Position numbers and translations under genes: made by a program
DNA from: Micromonospora trifolii
GTDB lineage: Bacteria; Actinomycetota; Actinomycetes; Mycobacteriales; Micromonosporaceae
Reading direction: 5' to 3'
Length of the DNA stretch: 63,615 bases
Assembly: GCF_022229005.1 (NCBI RefSeq)
Contig: NZ_JAKKFD010000036.1
Coordinates: 1 to 63,615 of the forward strand
Notes under the pieces: generated by a model
What the model saw: only the letters and a program-made list of their open reading frames with translations
What the model was told of the DNA's origin: nothing
Database searches by the model: none
Shown here: piece after piece, positions 15,804 through 24,575 of the stretch
Layout of the letters: each line of letters begins with the position of its first letter
How positions within the stretch are numbered: the stretch's first letter is position 1

Positions 15804-16688
15804 GGCCGGGTCCAGCGGTCGACCGCTCGTCGGTTCGATGAACAGGTCGGCGAGCAGGAGGTCGGCGAGGTAGCTGGGGTTCACACCCGACTCCTTGCGG
15901 CCGAGGGTCTGTAGCGCGCCGCCCAGTCGTAGGGCGGCCTTCGCTGCGCCGGACGGCATCCGCGCGACCCGGCGGGGTCGGCCGACAGCCTCGGCGATGC
16001 GCCCGATCATGTCGGTCCAGGTGAGGTTCTCGTCGGCGACCGGGATGTCCGCTCCGCTGGCCTGCTCCAGGGCGTCGACCGCGACCTCGGCCACGCTGCG
16101 GGCGGAGGCCGCGGCGCTGCCGCCGGTCGGGGCGACCAGCGGGGTACGCGAGCGGGCCCACCGGTCCAGCGGACCGGCCCAGTTGGGCAGTCGGTCGCCG
16201 GCCCGACCGAAGACGAAGGGCAGTTCGAGTACGGCGACCGGCAGGCCCTCGCCGGCAGCCGCCCGCCCCTCCCGGGCCTGCTCCAGGCGGCACCGGATGT
16301 ACGTGTGCCGTTCGGCGAGGCGCCACTGCGGGTGGAGCCGGTCGAAGTAGGTGTAGTAGGAGCCCATCACGACGCCCCGGGCGAGACCTTCGAGGCGGGC
16401 GGCGGTGAACAGGCGTACCACCGGGTCGACGTTGTCTCGGCGGAACTCGGGATAGATCGGTTTGGGCAGCGGCCGTTGCTCCTCGGTGCGGGTGGCGTAC
16501 ACGACGCCATCGTGACCGGCGAGCAACGGGCGCAGTTCCTCGATCGAGGCCGCCCCGACATCGAGCAGATGGTCGATGCCCGGCTGGGCGGTACGCGCCA
16601 CAGTGGTCGCGGCATGGCCACGCTCCCGAAGCACGTTCACGACGTGAGCGCCGATCAGGCCACTGCCACCCACCACAAGAATTCGCAC
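15771..16688 (-). CDS. NAD(P)-binding epimerase/reductase-like protein (atypical or extended SDR)
   Basis: A 305-residue Rossmann protein starting VRILVVGGSGLIGAHVVNVL (NAD(P)-binding G-x-x-G-x-x-G). Further marks: VVYATRTEEQ, VVMGSYYTYFDRLHP (serine/tyrosine region), LELPFVFGRAGDRLPNW, and a C-terminal helical part (MPSGAAKAALRLGGALQTLG). It looks like the NAD-dependent epimerase/dehydratase or NmrA-like branch. Substrate unknown. GTG 16688 is chosen because the sequence upstream lacks coding pattern. Convergent overlap of 33 bp with the LysR gene. Confidence 0.8.
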   Translation of the reverse strand: MRILVVGGSGLIGAHVVNVLRERGHAATTVARTAQPGIDHLLDVGAASIEELRPLLAGHDGVVYATRTEEQRPLPKPIYPEFRRDNVDPVVRLFTAARLEGLARGVVMGSYYTYFDRLHPQWRLAERHTYIRCRLEQAREGRAAAGEGLPVAVLELPFVFGRAGDRLPNWAGPLDRWARSRTPLVAPTGGSAAASARSVAEVAVDALEQASGADIPVADENLTWTDMIGRIAEAVGRPRRVARMPSGAAKAALRLGGALQTLGRKESGVNPSYLADLLLADLFIEPTSGRPLDPALRETFPIGTA

Positions 16689-16783
16689 GGTGCATCGTCC
16701 ACTCTGGAACCGGCCCTTTGTCAAGCGCCGCGGCTGCGGCAACGGGTCGGCTCCACCAGAATGGCACCCGGAGGTGATCGAGC

Positions 16784-17212
16784 ATGGTCGACCAGGAGAG
16801 CGTGCCCAAGCTGTGTTCGGTGGTGCTCGACTGCACCGATGCGAGGGCGCTGGCGGAGTTCTATCGGCAGCTTCTGGGCTTCGTCTACCGGCCGGGTGAC
16901 GAACCGCCAGCGGCCGGCGAGGCCGACGAACGCGGCAGTGACTGGCTGGTGCTGCGGTCGCCCGGTGGCGGACCCCAGATCGCGTTTCAGCAGGTGGAGG
17001 ATCTGCCGGAGGCGACGTGGCCGACGAACACCGTGCCCCAGCAGCTGCACCTGGACCTGACGGTGGAGTCCGTCGAGGAGTTGCTGGTCCAGCATGAGCG
17101 CGTGCTGCGCCTCGGCGGCCGGCTGTTGTACGACCGCATCGACGACCCGGACGAGCCTCTGCGCGTGTACGCCGACCTGGCCGGGCATCCCTTCTGCGTC
17201 TTCGTCGGCTGA
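16784..17212 (+). CDS. VOC-superfamily protein
   Basis: A 142-residue protein of the glyoxalase fold: KLCSVVLDCTDARALAEFYR, QLLGFVYRPGDEPP, LVLRSPGGGPQIAFQQVED, then QLHLDLTVESVEELLVQHE and VYADLAGHPFCVFVG. The GHPFCVF ending marks the widespread actinobacterial VOC family with weak metal-site conservation; function unknown. GGAGGTGA is placed ideally before ATG 16784. Divergent from the epimerase-like gene. Confidence 0.86.
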   Translation: MVDQESVPKLCSVVLDCTDARALAEFYRQLLGFVYRPGDEPPAAGEADERGSDWLVLRSPGGGPQIAFQQVEDLPEATWPTNTVPQQLHLDLTVESVEELLVQHERVLRLGGRLLYDRIDDPDEPLRVYADLAGHPFCVFVG

Positions 17213-17331
17213 GCGGGTCGCGGCCACCTCGCCGCGGCGCAGGTTGACAACGGGCGAGGATGGCGTTCGCAACCCCGACGTTGGCCTAGGTTCGAGGTAC
17301 GGAACACCTTCGCTGTGAAACGGGGTTGAGG

Positions 17332-17916
17332 ATGCCGGAACCGCGCGCCTTCTGGCTGGACGAGCAGTTCGACCGCGAGCACGGCACCGACGGGCGCGGC
17401 CGGTACGAGGCCGAGGTGTTTCGTCGGATCGACGAGTTCGCCGACACCTGGGGTGACTTCGCGCCCGTGGCGTTCGCGGTGACCTCCTGGCGGCTGGCCA
17501 CCGAGCTGTCGCCGGGCTTCGTCCGGTGGCATCGGCGGATCATCTCGGCGACGTGCGCGCGCAGCCCGTGGGACGGCAGCCTGGTCTGCGCGGTGACAGT
17601 GGCCTCCCGCTGGCCGGCCGAGCTGACCTGGACCAAGCAGTGGCAGCGCGACCGTGGTTGGCAGAACTGGCCCCAGATGTTCGGCCAGTTCACCACGCCC
17701 ACCGAGCAGGACCAGACGCGCCGGCCGCATCTGCGCGCGTTGCTCCAGGTGGAGGCGCCGGTCCCGCTCGACGACCTGCCGCCGACGCCGGACGGTCCGG
17801 ACGACGAGGTCGCCGTGGCGGCGCGCCGGGCCGCGGCGGTGCTGGCCCGGGAGCTCAACGATCTTCTCGCGCCGATGATCGGGCAGCTCGACGCCGGGGT
17901 GCCGGCGGACTCCTGA
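17332..17916 (+). CDS. Conserved hypothetical protein
   Basis: A 194-residue soluble protein, rich in Trp and Arg (PRAFWLDEQFDREHGT, AVTSWRLATELSPGFVRWH, ASRWPAELTWTKQWQRDRG, WQNWPQMFGQ), with a C-terminal helix (AVAARRAAAVLARELNDLL). No catalytic motif, signal peptide or membrane segment. ATG 17332 (MPEPRAF) follows GAGG. It lies 29 bp before the acyltransferase-domain gene, so a two-gene operon is likely. Confidence 0.68.
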   Translation: MPEPRAFWLDEQFDREHGTDGRGRYEAEVFRRIDEFADTWGDFAPVAFAVTSWRLATELSPGFVRWHRRIISATCARSPWDGSLVCAVTVASRWPAELTWTKQWQRDRGWQNWPQMFGQFTTPTEQDQTRRPHLRALLQVEAPVPLDDLPPTPDGPDDEVAVAARRAAAVLARELNDLLAPMIGQLDAGVPADS

Positions 17917-17945
17917 GAAGCCCGCCGGCCGGTAGGGTCGTCGGC

Positions 17946-18890
17946 GTGGATCTGGACGACATCGCCGCCCGGCTCGGGGTGCCCGTCGAGGAGGTCGACC
18001 GGGTGCACCGGCTCGCCGGTGACGCGCCGTCAGCCCCGTTGCCAGCCAAGGCCGACGCGCCCGCGCTCCTCGACCGGCTCGCCGTGCCGCCGGACGACGC
18101 CGCCGAGATCATGGCGGGCTGGCCCGACCCGGACTCTCCGCTCTGGACCCCGGAGCTGCGCTGGCTGCTCGACCGCTCGATCGCCCTGGTCCGCGCCGAT
18201 CTCGCGGGCCACGAGTGGCTCTCGCCCGGCCCGGAGTTGCCGCGAGAGCGCGGGCCCGCGTGGCGGCACCTCTACGTGTACGCGTACCTGGCCCTGGTCG
18301 ACGTGGTGCGCGGTTATCACCGCGACCACGGCGTCCCCGATGACCTGACCTGGGTGACCCTGGGCGACCTGGGCCGCAACCTCGCCATCGACCGACGGAT
18401 GCGCGGCGAGGGCTGGCCGATCATGCAGAGCTGGCTGACGCTGCACTCGCGCGGCAGCGTCTACGAGCTGGGCCGGTTACAGCACCAGCGTGGCGACGGC
18501 GCCATCGGCCTGCACGTCCCCGATTCGGGGCCGTTGACCCCGGAGGTGGTCGCGGCGTCCCTCGACGAGGCCCGCGCGTTCTTCCCCCGGCATTTCCCCG
18601 ACGAGCGCTACACCGCGTTTTCCTGCGCCTCGTGGCTGCTCGACCCGCAGCTGCGGGAATACCTTCCCGAGGATTCCAACATCGTGCGGTTCCAGCGCCG
18701 GTTCGAGCTGGAGCCCTACGACGAGTCGGCGGGGCCGGACGCCGACATCGAGGTGCTGCGGTTCGGCTTCCGGACCCTGACCACGCCGCTCGACGAGCTG
18801 CCGCGCCACACGGCGCTCCAGCGCGCGATCATCGACCACCTGCGGGCCGGCGGCCACTGGCACTGGCGCCACGGCCGCTTCCCGATCTAG
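17946..18890 (+). CDS. Acyltransferase domain-containing protein (NAT_N / GNAT_C type)
   Basis: A 314-residue protein with the actinobacterial two-domain layout: an N-terminal helical domain (VDLDDIAARLGVPVEEVDRV, then LAVPPDDAAEIMAGWPDPDS) and a GNAT-like C-terminal domain (TWVTLGDLGRNLAIDRRMRG, LGRLQHQRG, LHVPDSGPLTPEVVAASLDE, CASWLLDPQLREYLPEDSNI, VLRFGF). Known members are annotated as acyltransferases, but biochemical proof is thin. GTG 17946 is used. It ends in a 4-bp convergent overlap with the SnoaL-like gene. Confidence 0.75.
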   Translation: MDLDDIAARLGVPVEEVDRVHRLAGDAPSAPLPAKADAPALLDRLAVPPDDAAEIMAGWPDPDSPLWTPELRWLLDRSIALVRADLAGHEWLSPGPELPRERGPAWRHLYVYAYLALVDVVRGYHRDHGVPDDLTWVTLGDLGRNLAIDRRMRGEGWPIMQSWLTLHSRGSVYELGRLQHQRGDGAIGLHVPDSGPLTPEVVAASLDEARAFFPRHFPDERYTAFSCASWLLDPQLREYLPEDSNIVRFQRRFELEPYDESAGPDADIEVLRFGFRTLTTPLDELPRHTALQRAIIDHLRAGGHWHWRHGRFPI

Positions 18891-19273
18891 GGATGCGCGT
18901 CCCACCACGCGCCGTTGACGGGCGCCTGGGCTGCCGGCTCGATGACCTCCCACACCTCCGCGATGAATCCGTGGGCGATCCGCAGGACGTCGACGACCAC
19001 AATCTCCGGCCCCGCGTCGGGGAGGCGGCGTCGCGAGTGCACCACGACGTGGTCACCGTCGGCCAGCAGGTGCAGGATGTCGACCCGCATGCCGGCGGTC
19101 GGGCCCAGCGCGGCGCGGACCGCGGCGAGCCACTGCGCCTTGGTCGAGGTCGTCGAGTCCGACCGGTGATGGGTGAAGTCCTCGCTCAGGTATGAGGCGA
19201 GCGTGTCGACGTCGCCGGTGTCGACCAGCCCCGCCAACGCACGTCCGACGATGCTCTTGTTCTCGGTGGTCAT
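18887..19273 (-). CDS. SnoaL/NTF2-like ester-cyclase-fold protein
   Basis: A 128-residue NTF2-fold protein: VGRALAGLVDTGDVDTLASY, LSEDFTHHRSDSTTSTKAQW, AGMRVDILHLLADGDHVVVH, VVVDVLRIAHGFIAEVWEVI. The pattern matches the SnoaL-like polyketide-cyclase/ester-cyclase group with its typical ADGDHVVVHSRR core and EVWEVIEP ending. Most such stand-alone members are of unknown function. ATG 19273; a further upstream in-frame ATG would overlap the regulator's promoter. Divergent from the XRE gene. Confidence 0.82.
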   Translation of the reverse strand: MTTENKSIVGRALAGLVDTGDVDTLASYLSEDFTHHRSDSTTSTKAQWLAAVRAALGPTAGMRVDILHLLADGDHVVVHSRRRLPDAGPEIVVVDVLRIAHGFIAEVWEVIEPAAQAPVNGAWWDAHP

Positions 19274-19353
19274 GGCCGCAAGTGTTTCCCCGGCCCGGGT
19301 GCCTGTCGATGACATCGCACTTCATGGCGTTCCGGGCGACGATGAGTAGGCTC

Positions 19354-20121
19354 ATGATCGTGTATGCGGTCGGGGAACTCCTGCGGCAGTGGCGCAAGCG
19401 CCGGGGGCTCAGCCAACTCGACCTGGCGATCGCCGCGGACGTGTCGGCCCGGCACGTCAGCCTGGTGGAGACCGGCAAGTCCACGCCGAGCGCCGACATG
19501 ATCCTCCGCCTCGCCGACCAACTCCACGTGCCGCTGCGTGATCGCAACCAGCTGTTGCTCGCCGCCGGCTTCGCGCCCCGGTACGCGCAGCGCCCGCTCG
19601 ACGACGCCGCCCTGTCGGGTGCGCTCGACGCGGTCCGCAGGGTGCTCCAGGCGCACGAGCCGTATCCGGCGCTGGTCTTCGACCGCCGGTGGAACATCGT
19701 GCTGACCAACCGCGCGGTCGACCCTTTCTTCGCGTACGCGGCGCCCGAGCTGTTGCGGCCGCCGGTGAACCTGGTCCGGCTGGGCCTGCACCCGCGCGGG
19801 CTCGCCCCTCTGGTCGTCAACCTGGCGGACGTGCGGGCGGTGTTCCGCAGTCGGATCTCGCGCCAGCTCGCCGCCGCTCCCGACGCGGAACTCGCGGCGC
19901 TCTACGAGGAACTGCTGAACCCGCTGCCCGAGGAGCCGCCGGCCCAACCTGTCGACGCCGACGTGGTGATCCCGATGATCCTGCGGATCGGTGGACGCGA
20001 GCTGCGGCTGTTCTCGACCATCACCACGTTCGGCACCCCGATGGACATCAGCATCGAGGAGATCGCTGTGGAGTCCTACTACCCGGCGGACCAGCAGAGC
20101 GCCGCCTACTTCACACGGTAG
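19354..20121 (+). CDS. XRE-family regulator with MmyB-like ligand-binding domain
   Basis: A 255-residue protein: an N-terminal helix-turn-helix (VGELLRQWRKRRGLSQLDLA, then VSARHVSLVETGKSTPSADM) and a PAS-like MmyB-type C-terminal domain (YPALVFDRRWNIVLTNRAVD, RLGLHPRGLAPLVVN, LFSTITTFGTPMDISIEEIA). Such proteins often regulate an adjacent divergent enzyme, here the SnoaL-like gene 80 bp away. ATG 19354 chosen; ATG 19342 and GTG 19360 are alternatives. Its final codons lie inside the terminator stem. Confidence 0.88.
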   Translation: MIVYAVGELLRQWRKRRGLSQLDLAIAADVSARHVSLVETGKSTPSADMILRLADQLHVPLRDRNQLLLAAGFAPRYAQRPLDDAALSGALDAVRRVLQAHEPYPALVFDRRWNIVLTNRAVDPFFAYAAPELLRPPVNLVRLGLHPRGLAPLVVNLADVRAVFRSRISRQLAAAPDAELAALYEELLNPLPEEPPAQPVDADVVIPMILRIGGRELRLFSTITTFGTPMDISIEEIAVESYYPADQQSAAYFTR

Positions 20122-20162
20122 GGCCCGGCCTGGTCACCGCCCAGGCCGGGCCCTACCGTGTG
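20112..20162. terminator. Bidirectional terminator with perfect 22-bp stem
   Basis: A 22-bp perfect stem (beginning CACACGGTAGGGCCCGG) and 7-base loop TCACCGC lie between the convergent XRE and sugar-dehydrogenase genes. The stem includes the last three codons of the XRE gene (Thr-Arg-stop), so coding sequence and terminator are merged. Confidence 0.85.
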
Positions 20163-20166
20163 CGCG

Positions 20167-22998
20167 TCAGCCGGTGGTCAGGACGAACCTCTCCCAGGAC
20201 CCGACCGACGTCCGGTTGGCGATCAGTGTTCCGGCCCCGGCGTTCTCGGCGGCCACGATCTGGTTGTTGGCCAGAGCCCGCAGACCGACGGTCCCGTCGG
20301 AGTTGTTGATGATCTGGAACGTCTCCCACGGTCCGATCGTCGTGCGGTTCGCGATCAACGGATTGGCGCCGGCGTTGTCGGCGCAGACGTACAGCCCGTT
20401 GGCGCGGGACCGCAGGGCGATGTTGCCGTTGCCGGCGTCCACCCGGTCGAACTGCTCAGTCGTCGAGACGCTGGCCTTGTTGGCGATCAGCGGGCTGGTG
20501 CCGATGGCCGACACATACTGGTTGTTGACCTGTGCCCGCAGCGTGATCCCTCCGCTGGGGGTGGTGGTGCCGGTGGTGAAGGTGAACGCGTCGACGTCGA
20601 ACAGGTTGCCCGAGCCGCCCTTGAAGACCAGGTACAGCGTGGTCGTCGAGGCGGGCGGGTTGCTGATGGCGGTGGAGACGTCGACGAAGGTCTCCCAGTT
20701 ACCGGTCACCGGCACTGTGGCGGTGCCCAGCAGGGTGCCGGTGGCGGACCCGGCGCGTACCTCGATGGTGCCGCCGGCGCCGGCCGAGGAGACCCGCGCG
20801 GTGAACCGGTTCGCGTTGGAAAGGTTGTACGGCTGGTAGGAGATCCAGTCGTTGTTCTCGATGAACCCGGCCGTGCGGCCGCCCTCGGCGTTGGTGTGGT
20901 CGGTGGCCTGGACACCGGACTGGGCGCTGAAGTGCTCACCCTGGCGGTGTTTCGGTTGCAGCGTCTTGATGCTGTGCGTGGTGAGCCCACCGTTGTCGGT
21001 GTAGGCGGCGTCGAAGACCCCGTAGATGTTGGCTGCCGCGTCGTGCTCACCGTCCGTCGGGACGGTGATCGTGCCGCTGCACCCGGTCTTCGAGGTGATC
21101 TGGTGGGCGTGACTGTCGTGGCCCAGCGCGTACGTCAGGCTCACCTTGGAGCAGTCGATCGTGCCGTCCTGCGGGTCGCTCACCGAGATCTGGTACGGCA
21201 CCGTGTCACCGAAGGTGAACAGCTGTCCGTCGGTGGGCGAGGTGAGCGACACCGTCGGTGCGGTGTTGCCCACTGTGACGATCAGGCTCGCCGTGCCGGA
21301 CAGGCCGGTCGGGTCGGTGACCTTCAGGGTGGGGCTGTAGCTGCCGTTCGTGGTGTACGTCTTGGTGGGGTTGGCCGCCGTCGACGTGGTGCCGTCGCCG
21401 AAGGTCCACAGGTAGCTGAGCGCGCCGCCCTCGGGGTCGGAGCTGCCGGCCGACGAGAAGTTGACAGTCAACGGGTTGGCCCCCGACGTGGGGTTGGCCG
21501 AGGCGACAGCGATCGGGCTGCGGTTGCCACCGCCGATGTACTCGATCCGGAAGAGCGCCTGGTTGTTCGAGCCGGTGCCGTAGTCCAGCACGTACAGGGC
21601 GCCGTCCGGGCCGAAGGCCATGTCCATGACCTGGGTGCCGGTCCACGGGAAGTTGGAGATCTCCCCGCGCGAGCCGTCCGAGTTGACAGCGATGGCCTTG
21701 ATCCAGCGGCGGCCGTACTCACCGGCGAAGAACTGACCGTTCAGCGAGGACGGGAACTTGATGCTGGAGTTGAGCGAGGCGTCGTACCGGTAGACCGGCC
21801 CGCCCATCGGCGACTCCGAGCCGCTGCCGAACTCCGACGGCGAACCGGAGTCGCCCGCGTACTTGATCCAGGCCGGCTTTGCCGCGGGCAACGTGCCGAG
21901 CCCGGTGTTGCGGAACGAGTTGTTGGTCGGCCCGCCCGTGCAGTTGTACTTGGACTGCGACGGCCCGGACGGGAAGGTGTATTCATTGTATGTTTCCGTG
22001 CTGGTGTTGCTGCCGGTGCAGTACGGCCAGCCGTAGTTGCCGGGCGCTGCGATGCGGTTGAACTCGACCTGACCGGAGGGGCCACGGCTGGAGTTCGTGG
22101 ACCCGGAGTCGGGGCCGTAGTCGCCGAGGTAGACGACACCGGTCGCCTTGTCGACGCTCATCCGGAACGGGTTGCGCAGACCCATGGCGTAGATCTCCGG
22201 ACGGGTGCCCGACGTGCCGGGCGAGAACAGGTTGCCCGACGGGATCGTGTACGTGCCGTCCGCCTGCGGCTTGATCCGCAGCACCTTGCCCCGCAGGTCG
22301 TTCGTGTTGCCCGCCGAGCGCTGGGCGTCGAACTGCGGGTTGCGGTTGGTCCGTTCGTCAAGTGGCGCGTAGCCGGACGACTCGAACGGGTTGGTGTCGT
22401 CGCCGGTGGTCAGGTACAGGTTGCCGGCGGCGTCGAAGTCCAGGTCACCGCCGACGTGGCAGCACTGCCCACGGTCGTTGGCGACCTGGAGCACGATCTT
22501 CTCGCTGCCCAGGTTGAGCGTGTCGTCGCTGTTGAGGGTGAATCGCGACAACCGCAGGTGCCCCTTCCACCGGTCCCAGTCAGACTGCGAGCCGGTGGTC
22601 GGGGCGTCCCCGGACGGGGTGCTCAGCGTGGGGGAGTAGTACAGGTAGATCCACCGGTTGCTGGCGAAGTTGGGGTCGACGGCGACGCCCTGCAACCCCT
22701 CCTCGTCGTGGGTGTAGACCGACAGGGTGCCGGAAACCTTGGTGTTGCCGGCCACGTCGGTCACCCGCAGGACGCCGTTGCGGGCGGTGTGCAGCACCGA
22801 GCGGTTGGGCAGGACGGCCAGGGACATGGCCTCACCGAGCTCGCCCGAGCCGGTGGCGAGCTTGACCTGCTGATAGTCCGAGGCGGGGATGACCGCCGCC
22901 TGCGCGGTGGACGGTGCGGCCACAGCCAGGGCCACGCTCGCGACGGTGGTGACCGCCGCAAGGAGAGCCCGGGGCAAGCGCCGGGGGTACGAGAGCAT
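20167..22998 (-). CDS. Secreted PQQ-type glucose/sorbosone dehydrogenase with PKD, CBM6 and fascin-like domains
   Basis: A 943-residue exported enzyme. Signal peptide 1-35 (twin-Arg-like start, Ala-rich core, cleavage after AQA-A). A six-bladed GSDH beta-propeller (about 40-485) shows MSLAVLPNRSVLHTARNG, HDEEGLQGVAVDPNFASN, CCHVGGDLDFDAAGNLYLTT, GLRNPFRMSVD and FGPDGALYVLDYG. A PKD domain (about 490-580; ANPTSGANPLTVNFSSAGSS) follows, then an Ig-like region, a CBM6-like module (about 690-800; GFIENNDWISYQPYNL) and a C-terminal beta-trefoil of about 43-residue repeats (NNQYVSA, PLIANKASVS). It would oxidise sugars or cleave carbohydrate on the cell surface. ATG 22998 follows AAAGGA. Only 88 bp from the ThuA gene, same strand. 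Confidence 0.88.
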   Translation of the reverse strand: MLSYPRRLPRALLAAVTTVASVALAVAAPSTAQAAVIPASDYQQVKLATGSGELGEAMSLAVLPNRSVLHTARNGVLRVTDVAGNTKVSGTLSVYTHDEEGLQGVAVDPNFASNRWIYLYYSPTLSTPSGDAPTTGSQSDWDRWKGHLRLSRFTLNSDDTLNLGSEKIVLQVANDRGQCCHVGGDLDFDAAGNLYLTTGDDTNPFESSGYAPLDERTNRNPQFDAQRSAGNTNDLRGKVLRIKPQADGTYTIPSGNLFSPGTSGTRPEIYAMGLRNPFRMSVDKATGVVYLGDYGPDSGSTNSSRGPSGQVEFNRIAAPGNYGWPYCTGSNTSTETYNEYTFPSGPSQSKYNCTGGPTNNSFRNTGLGTLPAAKPAWIKYAGDSGSPSEFGSGSESPMGGPVYRYDASLNSSIKFPSSLNGQFFAGEYGRRWIKAIAVNSDGSRGEISNFPWTGTQVMDMAFGPDGALYVLDYGTGSNNQALFRIEYIGGGNRSPIAVASANPTSGANPLTVNFSSAGSSDPEGGALSYLWTFGDGTTSTAANPTKTYTTNGSYSPTLKVTDPTGLSGTASLIVTVGNTAPTVSLTSPTDGQLFTFGDTVPYQISVSDPQDGTIDCSKVSLTYALGHDSHAHQITSKTGCSGTITVPTDGEHDAAANIYGVFDAAYTDNGGLTTHSIKTLQPKHRQGEHFSAQSGVQATDHTNAEGGRTAGFIENNDWISYQPYNLSNANRFTARVSSAGAGGTIEVRAGSATGTLLGTATVPVTGNWETFVDVSTAISNPPASTTTLYLVFKGGSGNLFDVDAFTFTTGTTTPSGGITLRAQVNNQYVSAIGTSPLIANKASVSTTEQFDRVDAGNGNIALRSRANGLYVCADNAGANPLIANRTTIGPWETFQIINNSDGTVGLRALANNQIVAAENAGAGTLIANRTSVGSWERFVLTTG

Positions 22999-23086
22999 GA
23001 TCGTCCTTTCTCGACGACCTGTGGACGGGCGCGCGGGGGCGCGCCACGACCAGGTGGGGGTGGTGGAGAACGAGCGGGGGGCCAGG

Positions 23087-24274
23087 TCAGTTGGTGGTGA
23101 CCAGGTCGAACTTCTCCCACTGGCCGATGGAGGTCCGGTTGGCGATCAGCGGTGACGCGCCCCCGTTGTCGGCGGCGACGTAGCGGTTGTTCACAGTGGC
23201 CCGCAGGCTCACAGTGCCGTCGGAGTTACGGACCAGCTGGAACGTCTCCCAGGCGCCGGCGGTGGCCCGGTTGGCGATCAGCGCGGCGGCCCCGGCGTTC
23301 TCGGCCGCGACGAACTGCCCGTTGCTCTTGGCGCGCACCGCCACGTTGCCGTTGGCGAGGTTGACCAGGTCAAACCGCTCGCTGGTGCCGACGGAGGTCT
23401 TGTTGGCGATCAGCGCGGTGGTGGCGTTGGGCGCGCTGACGTACTGGTTGTTGGCGCGGGCCCGCAGGGTGGAGCCGCTGGCGGTGGGCGGCGGGGTGGT
23501 CGTGCGCGGCGAGCAGTCGGCAGTCACGGAGCCCGCAGCGACCTGGAGGCCGCCGAGCAGCATCCGGGTGAAGTTCGGGTCGGTGTACGACGCCTCGGTG
23601 TGCCCGAGGCCCGTGTACCAGGCACGCCCGCCGCCGTACGACTTGCACCAGGTGATCGGGTGGTCGCCGCTCATGTTGCCGCCGCTGTAGGACGACTCGT
23701 CGAGGCTGGCCAGCACCCGCGCGCTGGACCGGGGGTTGGTGCGGTAGTTGTACCACTCGTCGGAGCGGACCCAGGTGGTGCCGAGGTGGGCGGTCGAGGG
23801 GTTGGTCTGGTCCTCGATCTTCACGGTCGCCGTCTGGATCGCCGGGTGCGAGTCGAACCATGCTCCGACCAGCGAGCCGTACCACGGCCAGCTGTACTCG
23901 GTGTCGGCGGCGGCGTGCACGCCGACGTAGCCACCACCCGCGGCGATGTACGACTCGAACGCGGTCTGCTGACTGGCGTTGAGGACGTCGCCGGTCGTCG
24001 ACATGAAGACCACCGCCTGGTACTGGGCCAGGTTGGAGGTGGTGAACTGTGCGGCGTCCTCGGTCGAGGTCACTGTGAAGCCGTTGGCCGAGCCGAGCTG
24101 CTGGATCGCGGCGATCCCGTTGGGGATGGACGAGTGCCGGAAGCCGGCGGTCTTACTGAACACCAGGACCTTGGTCAGGGGTGCCGCCGAGGCGGGGGTC
24201 GGCAGGGCGACCAGGCCGGCCAACATGACGGCCAGGCCGGTGACGAGTGCCAACAGGCGGGGACGGGAACGCAT
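23087..24274 (-). CDS. Secreted ThuA-domain protein with C-terminal fascin-like trefoil
   Basis: A 395-residue exported protein. Signal peptide 1-30 (ASA-A cleavage). The ThuA domain (about 33-250, trehalose-utilisation fold, glutamine-amidotransferase-like) has KVLVFSKTAGFRHSSIPNG, YQAVVFMSTTGDVLNASQQ, GGGYVGVHAAADTEYSWPW, and WCKSYGGGRAWYTGLGHTEA. A Thr/Pro linker (RTTTPPPTASG) leads to three trefoil repeats (ARANNQYVSA, AKSNGQFVAAENAG, ATVNNRYVAADNGG), nearly the same as in the downstream dehydrogenase. Probably acts on surface carbohydrate with that enzyme, the two forming one operon. ATG 24274 with GGAGC upstream. Confidence 0.88.
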   Translation of the reverse strand: MRSRPRLLALVTGLAVMLAGLVALPTPASAAPLTKVLVFSKTAGFRHSSIPNGIAAIQQLGSANGFTVTSTEDAAQFTTSNLAQYQAVVFMSTTGDVLNASQQTAFESYIAAGGGYVGVHAAADTEYSWPWYGSLVGAWFDSHPAIQTATVKIEDQTNPSTAHLGTTWVRSDEWYNYRTNPRSSARVLASLDESSYSGGNMSGDHPITWCKSYGGGRAWYTGLGHTEASYTDPNFTRMLLGGLQVAAGSVTADCSPRTTTPPPTASGSTLRARANNQYVSAPNATTALIANKTSVGTSERFDLVNLANGNVAVRAKSNGQFVAAENAGAAALIANRATAGAWETFQLVRNSDGTVSLRATVNNRYVAADNGGASPLIANRTSIGQWEKFDLVTTN

Positions 24275-24575
24275 GGTCTTGCTCCTCTGCTGAGCGTCGA
24301 CCTCAGGCTGTGCACACGGGCAGGCCGGAGGCCGCGATGGCGGTGGTGCGGAAGCCGGGCCGCCGATGCTCGGCTGAGGTGGTGCGGAGTGGTGGGGGTG
24401 CGGGGGTGGGTCGGTGAAACCAGCCGAAGATGCAGACCACCCACAATGGACGATCAAAATTCATCGACTGGCATCGTTGACGCAGTAAACCTCCGATGTC
24501 TACGCCCCGTCAAGCCCACGTGCTCCGGCCCGAGTGCGCCCGTGCACGGCCGGCGGTGATGTGGAGGTGAGACGT
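24275..24575. other. Gene-free region upstream of the ThuA gene
   Basis: About 300 bp. The half nearer the gene is G/C-rich and repetitive; a markedly AT-richer patch (about 24440-24470, with GATCAAAATTCATC) probably carries the thuA promoter, implying a leader of more than 150 nt. No clear operator. Confidence 0.4.

Noticed and set aside
20158..23100. A roughly 980-codon open frame antisense to the sugar dehydrogenase
   Set aside because: Composition is Gly/Arg/Val-rich without domains; the minus-strand gene has a signal peptide and clear family motifs.
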